A DNA stretch of 64,000 nt, from positions 3,162,001 through 3,226,000 of the forward strand of contig NC_092662.1 of the NCBI RefSeq assembly GCF_032118995.1, read 5' to 3'. The notes beneath the pieces were generated by a model. That model was not told the origin of the DNA. It saw only the letters and a list, made by a program, of their open reading frames with translations, and ran no database searches. The position numbers were made by a program, and so were the translations under genes. The stretch's first letter is position 1. Each line of letters starts with the position of its first letter. Positions 1 to 10,600 of the stretch are shown piece after piece. This DNA comes from Asterias amurensis (lineage: Eukaryota > Echinodermata > Asteroidea > Forcipulatida > Asteriidae).

Positions 1-842
1 GCCTAACCACTCAGTGGACCACGGTGACCGATTTGGCTGGAAACTTGATTCTGGTAAGCGTAAACTATGTTGTGCTAAGCTACGTTTTGTGCTTAAAGCA
101 ACTCCATGAAATTTGGCCATGAGCTCCGTTTCATTGAGCTGCTTTTAAATCAGAAAGTATTGCTCACAAAACTAGCAAGAAAATTAGAATGAAACCAGTC
201 AAAGATGGCGCATGTGATATGGTATTTGGGCTGGTAACAAATTTCTGGTAAGCATAATCTTGTTGTGCTTAGCTAACTTTTCGTGCTAAATCAGCTCTAT
301 GAAATCGGGCACATCTTGTTATTAATAATTAAAACATGGATGCGAACACACCATTTAATAAATAAAGTTTATACACCACATGTAATATCTGTAATATCTG
401 GTAAATGATAATGGTGGATAAAGGAAATAAATATTTCACAAAAACGTTATTGGTTTAATCAACATACAGCTTATGTTTAAAACAAAAGTCAGAGATGGCT
501 ACTTAGAATTTTATACAAACTTAGATAATAAAATATCTAAATTTGTTTTCTATCACAATTTGTGGCATGTACGCAACTATCCGATACCAATTTCATCCCG
601 ATACGAATCAGAAATATATGTTTAAAAAAAACATGTTATTTGCTTTGCAAAAACTAGGGAACCAGTCAAACAAGAATTACTTCAAATAGTACTTTGGCTG
701 GTAACCAATTTCCTCTAAGCAAGACATTTCAAACTCTTCTTAGGCAAGATTGTTTAGTGATTAGCACCTTTTAGCCATTGGTTTCTTTACCTATGACATT
801 GAGCAGGTTTCACAACTGTTCAACATGGACCCAATTTAATGC

Positions 843-1232
843 TTAAAGGAACACGTTGCCTTGGACCGGTCGAGTTGGTCTTTGAAAAGCGTTTGTAACC
901 GTTTTTTATAAAATGCATATGGGTAGAAAGATGTTGTAAAAGTAGAATACAATGATCCACACAAACATGCCTCGAAATTGCGTGGTTTTCCTTTTACCTT
1001 GTCGACTAACACGTCGGCCATTTATGGGGGTCAAAATTTTGACTCCCATAAATGGCCGACCATGTTAATTCGCACAGTAGAAGGAAAACCACGCAATTTC
1101 GAGGCAAACTTGTGTGGATCATTGTATTCTACTTTTACAACATCTTTCCAACCATATGCATTTTATAAAAAACGGTTACAAACGCTTTTGTTTTGACCAA
1201 CTCGTCCGATCCAAGGCAACGTGTTCCTTTAA
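843..1232. mobile_element. Foldback MITE, family F1 (TTAA-bounded)
   Basis: Begins TTAAAGGAACACGTTGCC and ends with the reverse complement GGCAACGTGTTCCTTTAA, so nearly the whole 390 bp folds into one hairpin centred near 1030. Further copies are at 36923-37316 and 44871-45241, with partial copies at 46063-46234 and 60239-60522. The TTAA at both ends followed by AG fits a non-autonomous Kolobok-like or other TTAA-targeting DNA transposon. The superfamily is inferred. Confidence 0.8.
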
Positions 1233-1936
1233 ACATTTTCTGCTCAGCATAAATGAGGGTATACCAGTTACAAATTGTTCATGTGACATGGTAGTTTAGC
1301 TGGTAACCTTAATCTGTAAGCATATTTCTGGTGTGCTTAAGTAGCTCTATGAAATTCACAAAAAAAGTATCTACATGTCAGCACAACAAAATTACCAGAA
1401 TAAGGTTACCAACCAAAGTAGCATTTCACACGTACAATTTGTGACTCTGGCATTTTGCTCATTTTCTGCTTGGCAATTTTTTTAAAGCTATTTGTTTTGC
1501 TTAAAGTGGGCCCTGTGTACCATTTCATGACTTGGCTTACTATTGACCTCTGTACATACATGTACAGCACTTTTTAAGGAACACTATGTATTTTACACAT
1601 TACTAGGCAATACACACAATGACCGTTGTATTAACACTCATTCTAAAAGTTGATTGAGAAAGTGATCTGGAAATACTCCACAGACTTCAAGCTTACAGAA
1701 CACACCAATTTATTTACTTCAAATAGACTGTGCAAGTCTTGTGTGGATCGAAAAACGAGAAAACAAAACGAACAAAGGATATATTTTTTTAAAAGAGCAA
1801 CTTTTCCATTAATGCAAAATTCTTGAAAAACAACATCACTCCAATTTGTTGTAACAAATTCATTTTCTACATAATACAAATGGTTGAAAAATAATACAAA
1901 TGGTTTAAAATTAAAAACTTTGTACGAGGATGCTTT

Positions 1937-1942
1937 TTTATT
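1937..1942 (-). terminator. Candidate poly(A) signal for PPP1R11
   Basis: TTTATT on the plus strand reads AATAAA on the minus strand about 320 nt after the PPP1R11 stop codon. It is the nearest canonical hexamer I noticed, and usage is not shown by sequence alone. Confidence 0.4.
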
Positions 1943-2258
1943 TTAGAAACCCCATATGTTGATCCCATCCTAATTGTTGCGAATGCTGTGACCAGAGTTG
2001 CGGTTGTTACTCATGTAAAAATACCAAAACAGTTTTTGGATGTGTGTTCTCACCAAGTGTGTTCGGCTGAAACTTTCATATGAGACTATTACGGTATTGT
2101 CTCTTTCTTGAAAAATTTTCCTATAAATTAGAATTAAGGGGACAAAAACCAAAATCTACATTTATGACTCTACTTTAAGTGAGCTTTTGAATACTTTACC
2201 GATACTCAATCACAATATGACATGCTATGCTTTCCATCTAAGCGGGATGTTTTTGATT

Positions 2259-4376
2259 CTAAGCTGACGCGCCCCCCTCTGCCCCACCTTCATCTGCTCC
2301 ATCAGGGGCAGGTTTCTGGTAGTTGCCCTTTTTTTGATGGCGGCACATTTTGCAGTCATCATCGTCGTCACTTTCGTCGCTCGAAGAACTCTCCCCGAAC
2401 ATCCTCGGTTTCTCGTATATACAACAACCTGACGAAGTTAAGAGATGAAATCAAAGTTCGACCTTCAGCTGGCAAGCATGGAATGTTACTGAAGCCATGG
2501 CCTCCGTTGCCCTGGTCTTGACCTTAAGTTTCCCAAAGATTTTAAAATGTAAGTGCCCTTTTTGAAATGTAAATTGCCTTGCCCTCACAAAGATGAAACT
2601 ACAGGCAGATGGCCTCCGTTGCCCTGGTCTTGACCTTAAGTTTCCCAAAGACTTTAAAATGGAAGTGCCCTTTTTGAAATGTTAATTGCCTTGCCCTCAC
2701 AAAGATGAAACTACAGGCAGATGGCCTCCGTTGCCCTGGTCTTGACCTTAAGTTTCCCAAAGATTTTAAAATGGAAGTGCCCTTTTTGAAATGTAAATTG
2801 CCTTGCCCTCACAAAGATGAAACTACAGGCAGATGGCCTCCGTTGCCCTGGTCTTGACCTTAAGTTTCCCAAAGACTTTAAAATGGAAGTGCCCTTTTTG
2901 AAATGTTAATTGCCTTGCCCTCACAAAGATGAAACTACAGGCAGATGGCCTCCGTTGCCCTGGTCTTGACCTTAAGTTTCCCAAAGATTTTAAAATGGAA
3001 GTGCCCTTTTTGAAATGTAAATTGCCTTGCCCTCACAAAGATGAAACTACAGGCAGATGGCCTCCGTTGCCCTGGTCTTGACCTTAAGTTTCCCAAAGAC
3101 TTTAAAATGGAAGTGCCCTTTTTGAAATGTTAATTGCCTTGCCCTCACAAAGATGAAACTACAGGCAGATGGCCTCCGTTGCCCTGGTCTTGACCTTAAG
3201 TTTCCCAAAGATTTTAAAATGGAAGTGCCCTTTTTGAAATGTAAATTGCCTTGCCCTCACAAAGATGAAACTACAGGCAGATGGCCTCCGTTGCCGTGGT
3301 CTTGGCCACGGTACCCTTAAAAATTTGTCAAGATTTTCTCAAAAACTTCATTGGTGTTTTTTTCTTCTTTCATTATTATCTCACAACTTCGACAACCGAT
3401 TGAGCTCAAAATTTCACAGGTTTGTTATTTTATGCATTGTTGAGATACAGCAAGTGAGAAGACTGGTCTTTGACAATATACCAATTGTGTCCGGTGTCTT
3501 TAAAACTTGAAATTATTGTTAGACTTACATTTAGATTTTTTCTTGCCCATGTGTTCATTGTCTACAACTCCATTTTTCCAATTCACCTTCTTCTTTTGCT
3601 TGGGCTTCCTCAGTTTTAATGTCAGTGATGGCTAGAGGAGGAAACAAATATAACGAACATCAGAAAAGGCTGCAAGTTTAGGGAGAATTCATTGATAAAA
3701 TTGACTGACATTAATGTTGGGAATCAAGTTATAAATAGCAAGTAATATATGACCATAATTACACATAATTAAAAGGATGAATTCAGTGTGTTTTTTAGTT
3801 GCGATAACATAACCATCCTCCCGAGAACGGCAGGGGGAGGGTTTCGACGTTATCATACTTCTGGAAACAATAAAGCTTCCCGTGAGCCTTAGTTTCTAGA
3901 TTCCCTAGTAGAAGTAACGTTATCGCACCTATGACAGTTGTCAGTTACCGGGTCTAGTCCACAGTAAAATATTTTACACATAGTTGAAACATTCATTGAT
4001 TAAATTTGCTGTAGAATTTTTAGGCACATGATGATGATGTACTTCAAATCACTACTTCTATAAAAAAAAAATTGTTCAAAAAGAAAAAATACAAAAACCA
4101 ATTACATAAAGATGAAATATCGGCTGATCCCAGACCCAATTCTGGGGCGCTTTACTCCGTTATAAAAACAATTGTTGTTAAAATCATTAAAATAAACCGG
4201 AGTACAGCGCCCCAGTTAAATGTACTAATCCCCCCGCTCCCCCTCCCCCCTCTTATCTTAACATACACGGCAGTTTCATTTTTTTAATTTGACCATTGAC
4301 TTACCGAGCTTTGACTCTGAGTCTGTGTTTCGGTGACTACAGCCGCTTGTGTTTGTAAAGTACACGTTGAAGACAT
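2259..4376 (-). CDS. PPP1R11: Protein phosphatase 1 regulatory subunit 11 (inhibitor-3)
   Basis: Three coding exons on the minus strand: 4376-4305, 3631-3529 and 2428-2259, giving 114 residues (human is 126). Donors and acceptors are GT-AG and the phases agree (0, then 1). Exon 2 encodes SLTLKLRK, then KVNW (residues 39-42), which matches the RVxF-type PP1 docking site, then VDNEHMG. Exon 3 opens with the family signature CCCIYEKPR, then FGESS, an acidic run (DESDDDDD) and a CKMC pair. In the known family this small, largely disordered protein inhibits PP1 and has also been reported as an E3 ubiquitin ligase through its Cys-rich part. It is transcribed away from GTF2H4. Intron 2 carries a 112-bp tandem array and a foldback-element fragment starting 22 nt from the exon 2 donor. 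Identification is from recalled family sequence, with high certainty. Confidence 0.95.
2499..3310. repeat. 112-bp tandem array with 224-bp higher-order period
   Basis: GGCCTCCGTTGCCCTGGTCT starts at 2499, 2611, 2723, 2835, 2947, 3059, 3171 and 3283, a strict 112-bp step. Monomers alternate between two types (AGATTTTAAAATG with GTAAATTG, and AGACTTTAAAATG with GTTAATTG), so the true repeat is a 224-bp dimer. The array sits in PPP1R11 intron 2. Diverged single copies of the same unit occur near 24530-24845, 33610-33990, 40170-40320 and 49640-50180, so the array arose from an interspersed element. Confidence 0.93.
3345..3507. mobile_element. Foldback MITE family F2, 3' half
   Basis: Matches the right half of the F2 family (TTGAGATACAGCAAGTGAGAA, then TTTGACAAT, then GTGTCCGGTGTCTTTAAA). 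It directly follows the 112-bp array and lies 22 nt from the PPP1R11 exon 2 donor. Confidence 0.7.
3799..3930. mobile_element. Short palindromic element, family F5
   Basis: Starts TTGCGATAACATAACC and closes with GTAACGTTATCGCA, with an inner GGAGGG/CCTCC hairpin. Related palindromes lie at 5819-5874 and 20781-20852 (TTGCGTTAACGTAACC against GGTTACGTTATCACAA). It is in PPP1R11 intron 1. Confidence 0.6.
4132..4215. mobile_element. Palindromic element, family F6
   Basis: AGACCCAATTCTGGGGCGCT pairs with GGAGTACAGCGCCCCAG around an AT-rich centre. A near-perfect copy is at 42160-42285 and a half copy at 17899-17930. It lies in PPP1R11 intron 1. Confidence 0.65.
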
Positions 4377-4695
4377 GGCTCTGCTAAGAATGCTTTAAAA
4401 CTTACGATTAAAATTGTCATAAATTGAACATTTTAACACAATTTCGGGTCACCGTTTGTGTGTTGACAACATTTTCTGCATGACAAAATTATACTGGTAC
4501 CCAGTACCCAGTTGCACGACGTAAACACAACAAGTCAATGGCATGACGTTGTGACACCAGTTTAGGGCAGCGATATTTGTAACCTCGCTCCTTTCTGTGT
4601 TTGCTTGTCCCCATAATCAATTTCCTCGGATAATGTGCGCCTGATGGTCCACAGTTGTGGGGAAAAGGTCGTCAAAGCAGAGTTCACATTTCAAG
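4377..4695. promoter_or_regulatory. Divergent promoter of PPP1R11 and GTF2H4
   Basis: The two start codons face away from each other with 319 bp between them, so both promoters must lie here unless there are distant non-coding first exons. The plus-strand sequence around the GTF2H4 start, AAGATGGCGGC (4694-4704), matches the YY1 consensus seen at many housekeeping gene starts. No clear TATA box was found. Confidence 0.7.
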
Positions 4696-7600
4696 ATGGC
4701 GGCCTCCATGGGAGAGAAACTAACTTGCAGAGATTTGCACAGCTATTTGCAGACGCTACCTTCATTCGTTCTAGACAAACTATACAACCACCCAGCAACT
4801 TGTTTGGCTGTATTCAGGTGAGTTAATTTTACAGTTAATATATTAAATCAAAAACACAGTTGATAGACCTAGTATTTTCATAAAAAATATCAAAACAAAC
4901 ATATTTTAATTTAAAAAATAAAAATAAAAATAAATAAAAATAAAATAAATACAATTATTACATTTAATTAAAAAAAGAAAGGACGATTAATCACTAATAA
5001 TATGTGAGGCCGTGTTCCGAAACAACGACTTTGGCTACAGCTACATCTAGATCAGCGCGTCTACCAGTGTTGAAGAATAGATAGCATAACATTAACACTA
5101 CAGGAAGTCCAACAACAAGCATGATGACATGATGTTTTGACAAGCAAGAGAAGATTCATTCAGTCGATGCGGAGCATCGGATGATGGCCCTCCAAACACG
5201 TTGGTCCTCCATTGCTGTTTGTAGCTCTTCCCGACGCAGTCCAGAGTCCCGGCACAAGGTGTACAAGAAGATAGGCTACCTAAAATAGGCTAAATAACAC
5301 TATACTTTTACTACTGTTGAAAATTGCCGACTGGCTTCTAAATTTGTCAAGATAAAGAACCAAGATAAGCTTTTAAAGTTGTATTGTAAAGTTGTATAAC
5401 ATTTTGTAGGATTAGGCTTTTTTAATTTTTTTATTTGGGCCAAGCAAGTTTATACAGCTGTTTTAAACTATAAAACACCCAAATGCTCCTAAAATTCACA
5501 TGATTTTAGACAATGAGCGATACTTCTACTCGGTATCTAGCGGACTGTCTGTCAAGCAACTTTAATTTCCTAATTCTCTTGCCTTCAGGGAGCTGCCAAC
5601 ACTTGCTAAGCATTATGTCAACAGGGTGTTATTTGTTGAGCAACCGGTTCGTAAAGCATCAGTCGAATCATGGGTCCAGAAGGCCCATCTTGAGTAAGTA
5701 TGCAGCACCTGAAACCTCCCACCTCAGGCCCTCATTCCCAGGTTACAGAAACCCCATTTTCACCACAGGGTACACAACAAAATGTGCATCCTGAGAAAGT
5801 GCAGTATCCAAAATCCGTGTTGCGATAATGTAACCCTCCTTCCGACGGCTTCGGAGGAGGGTTACGTCGCAACTGCCAAAACCCCCTGCCCCACTCTTAT
5901 GGTTACTGCTGAATGTCCATCATTTTCAAGGTAAAAGGCACATAGGGCTCAAATATGGGGAATCTTAGTATAAGACTACATGAAGTGTGGCTATTAAATA
6001 CTTGACCAGAAACTTATGAACAAGAACAGAAACAAATGAAAAAACAAAAACATTTTATGGTACAGATTTTAATTGAACAATCATCTCATTTGTCTTATGA
6101 TCACATTATTATACTTCATTACTCAACACATTTGAAAGATTTTCATCAGACTCAAAGTCATCATTTCAAACATAGTTTGTTATTATTCAAGATTTAAAAG
6201 TAGAATTAGCTGTTGCAGAGAGCTTGGCAACAAAAAGTACCAATAGTATAAGCAAAACATAGTTATCAGCTTGATGTTTTGACCCTAGCAGAGTCTGCTA
6301 CTAGGGTCAAATAATTGTATTTCTTAAAGAAAGACTCTTCTAGGCCCCAAACAACAGGCCAATTAACTATAGTGTTACATTGAGTAACTACATTTCCATG
6401 TTTTCTTCCTTGTAGCCCTTAACCTAGAGTGGCTTTTAGCCTTGTTTTGGGCGAACTTGCATACAAAAAAATATATAATTTTTTTTTTTTATCTATACCC
6501 AAACCAGAAAACACAAAAAATGTGCACAGATTTTGTCCGACTTGAGGATTTGGCACGACAACACCCTTCCAGGAGGTCTCCCAGGATGGCAGCTCAACCC
6601 CATCTTCAAAGCCAATCTACGGATCGCTCTACTAGGAGGGTAAATATTTACAAAGTAGTGTTCTCCCTTCCCGGGTTTTGCCCTTCACTTTTTTAGTGAC
6701 TGGGCAGCAGGACCAATTAGCTTGTCATTTTCAATGGTCCGTCAGGAAGAATATCATGCCTATTGACCCCTTGCACGCGCATCACATGCGGCGACCAATG
6801 CCACGCTCACCATGTTGGTGGGCAGTTAGGTTTACGTGTATCAACACCGCGTCGCCTAAAATGCACACTTTACTGCATAACGCGCAGCATAGAGTTGATG
6901 GGTCAATGGGGTGTCGTGGCCAAGCGGACAAGAACACCGAACTCAAGCTCTGGTGTTTCTGTTCAGCAGAGTGTGGGTTCGAATCCCGGTAGTGACACTT
7001 GCGTCCTTGAGAAAGATACTTAACTATAATTGCTTCTCGCCACCCAGGGGTAAATGGGTACCTGTGAGGGCAGAGTTGGTTCTGGTGAAGGAGACTGTTT
7101 CTACTTCTTACCCATGTGTGAATGAAGGCACCGCCAGAATATTTAAACCTCATACTATTAATCTGGTTCTAACTTTGTTTTGTTTCCCCCTCTACAGTGG
7201 AAAGCCATGGTCAGGCACTGGGAAGACTGCACCAGACAAGAATGCTAAAGACATCGATAGCCTTAACAGATATGCAATGGATCGGTGGGAGGTATTAACA
7301 GAGAAAAACACTCTGCATTCAGGATTCAGTATCTTAAAGATTGTACTAATAGGGTTTGGCTCAAAAGTTTTTCTTTTAGATTTGTTCTTTTCAGAAATGT
7401 GTACTCTATCACTATTTATAATAAACCAAGAGATGACAACAAGAACACATTAAATATAAGATTCAAGTGCTAGCCTACTGCTTGCTTGTAAGAAAAATAT
7501 AATAAATAAGGTTGCATGCATTGCACAAAAAAAAAAACACTATAACAATCATAGTAAAAACCACCCACACAAAGTTTTTTTCTTTATTTTTCTTTATCAA

Positions 7601-10600
7601 AAGAAACCACAGCAATTGACATTATCAAATTACTTTTTGTCTGAATGCACATTTACATTTCTTTTCTTCTTATTCTCTAGCTGGTGCTTCACTTTCTGGT
7701 CGGGTCAAAGGGTGATGAAAGTCTATCCCCGGACATAGCTGGCGTTCTCACACATTCAGGACTCATGAAAATGTAAGTGTACCTCGCAATCGGAGCTGGC
7801 CCATGCATTGTGTCGAGTCAACAAACCTGGGGCTGGTTGCGTGTATGGAGGAATATTGCACAAAGAGGAGGTTGTGTAAACATGAATGTATTATGAATCG
7901 GAATCGGCTCCATGGGTGTGTCAAAAGTGGATAATTTTGTTTGGCGAGGTTCGACCATGGCCCAATTTCATGCCACTGGAATTCCGCGCCTGAGTTCCAT
8001 AGAGTTATGCCAATTTACAGGGTACCGCAAGGATTAAGTGCTTTAGTGAGAAGTGCCATTAAATTGGGCCCTTCTGTGGAGCATGTGAAGCGATTGTGGA
8101 ATGTTAATGGCTTTCATGAAGGGCGCCCTCTCTGGCTTGTGTGTGTGTTTGTAGCAATTTGTATGTACATCTGGGTATCTGTTTTTTTTGTAAAACCAAG
8201 ATCTTTCCCAAATCCATCAAAAAAACAAATAATTGATAGAGATGGATTTCTTGTGTGTATTATTTGTTTTTCCCCATGTTCAGAAGTGAGGATGGTCAGC
8301 CTGTGATAACACCGTCTGGTTTCCAGTTCCTCCTCCTAGACACTGCATCCCAGGTGTGGTTCTTTATGCTACAGTACTTGGAGACAGCTGAGGTAAGGGG
8401 ACCAGACCAAAAAATGTGTTTATGTTTTTAGATATTTCTTAGATTTTATTGATTTCCATATACAAAAATAGAAAAAAATACATTGTATGTGAAGATATGA
8501 AATCTGAAAAATATATTTCATAAACTGTAAAAGTCAGCGAGAGTGTTGTTTTGTTGTTACAATTTAAATGAAATCATACAAGACAATTAAGATTTGTCAG
8601 TGTTGGAGCATCACTAATTGAACAGCCCCATTATTTATCTATCATAAATTGCTGCCATTTGGTCCTGTAGTACTTTCAACCAACAAAACCATAATAACTT
8701 CATGTGTAGGGTGTTAGAACACAAAAGGTTCAATAGACAATCCTTAAAAGCCCTTTTCTTAAAGCCATTGGACCCTTTCGGTAAACAGTGTTGTCCAAGG
8801 CCCACACTTTGTGTACCACAACTTCCATATTAAATAACAAACCTGTGAAAATTTAGGCTCAATCGGTCATCGGAGTCGGGAGAAAACAACGGAAAAACCC
8901 ACCCTTGTTTCCGCGCGTTTCGCCGTGTCATGACATGTGTTTAAAATAAATCCGTAGTTCTCGTTAACGAGAATTTATATTGTTTTGCTGTTTTCTCAAA
9001 AAGTAAAGCATTTCATGGAATAATGTTTCAAGAGAAGTCTTTCACCATTGCCTTCTGTAAACCCTGTAAGTTATTTGTAAATCTGTGAACTTTTTTTTTT
9101 TTTTCTGAACCGAAAGGGTCCAATAGCTTTAAGGAATGAAATTTGAGAAGTAACATTAATAATTTTCCCACTGCTGTGTGTTTCAGTCTAGAGTTCTGGA
9201 TCTAGTTGATGCCCTTTCGTTCCTGTTCCGTCTTAGCTTTTCAACTCTTGGCAAGGTAAATATGGAAACAAGAAAATACACATTGTTGTGCACTCTGGGG
9301 TTAGGGGCCTTTTAACAACCGTGACTTTGGTTGATTTTGGCGCTATATAAATTCCCTCTGATTGATTGATTGATTGATTAATCATAAATGTATTAGGTCT
9401 TGAACTTCGCTCTTGAAGGTCACAGCAATGTTCTTGGGGAACTTCTATGAGAAAATGTGAATTTGTATTTGAACTTTGCAAAGTACACCACAGCAAAAGA
9501 ACGGGGGCATCACAGCAATTGCTGTTGGTGACATGGGTTGTCGATTTGAGGCCTGATGTATCCATTGTTATATTGCGGTAATAAATGGTGAAATTTATTG
9601 GTAGCAAACCAACTACACTGTATCACTACATTGACATCTGACCTCTCACGATTCCAACATTCTCTCAAACCATAAATGTATTAGGTCTTGAACTTAGCTC
9701 TTGAAGGTCACAGCAATGTTCCTGTGGTAAGGGGAACTTCTATGAGAAAATGTGAATTTGTATTGGAACTTTACAAAGTACACCACATCAAAAGAACGGG
9801 GGCATCACGGCAATTGCTGTTGGTGACATGGGGACCAATAGGCTAATCTCTTCAGATTAGCCTATAAAGATATCAAGGGAAACTTTCTTCTTGTTCTTGA
9901 CCAGCGCCTTTGAATGTCACACAGATAAATTGCCCTTTACAAATGCTGTGTTATATTTATTATTATCGACTGTGTGTGTTGGTGTGTATCATTTCCTCTG
10001 ATAATTCTATCATTTTGGGTTGCCTTTTCTTGAAGGATTATTCCTGTGAAGACATGACAGAGTCACAACTACAATTCTTACAACATCTCAGGGAGCTGGG
10101 TCTTGTGTTTCAACGAAAGGTTCGTTCAACTTCCTTATCAATAAGTCTGGAAAAATTGTGTTTTGGGAGTAACCTTTCCACCTATAGCCCCTTTTGATTC
10201 ATGGCCCTACGCTGTAGTGGACGGAAGCGTTGATTGGGTGATTTCAGAAAAAAAAAAAAAAAAATGATTTTATAATTGTAGCGGAAGGTAATTATGGAAA
10301 CAACAAAATGCACATTTTTTTAGGATACGAACAGCCTCTAGCTACCGGGCAACCTTGGTAGTCTAGTTGGTAAGACAGCTCTAGAATTGCAAGGGTCGTG
10401 GGTTCCAATCCTACTCCAGTGATATTTTTTCTTAAGACTCGGGGGGGGGGGGGGGGGGGGGGAAGTACTGAGTATACAGTGCTTACACACATCGGTGTAT
10501 GGGTAAAAACTAAAATTAATATTCTTTACCCCCGATGCAAATTTAAGATCTATTAAAATGCACTTGGGGGTTAATCGTACATGTATCAGATTGTGATGTC

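Larger units (their letters stand above)
1..2258. other. 3' flank of PPP1R11 and intergenic repeats
   Basis: No coding exon recognised. The stretch holds degenerate pieces of the CCAATTTCAT/GCTTAAGCAC foldback family (about 1-340, 660-790 and 1235-1530), a complete TTAA-bounded foldback element (843-1232) and probably the PPP1R11 3' UTR. Small open frames around 836-1299 lie wholly inside the foldback element and mirror each other on both strands. Confidence 0.6.

Noticed and set aside
2499-3310. CRISPR-like regular spacing
   Set aside because: The full 112-bp unit is repeated with no unique spacers, and the setting is a eukaryotic intron.
6911-7453. 180-codon open frame overlapping GTF2H4 exon 4
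   Set aside because: Its first part is the S2 SINE and its last part lies out of frame over the true exon 4 and the following intron.
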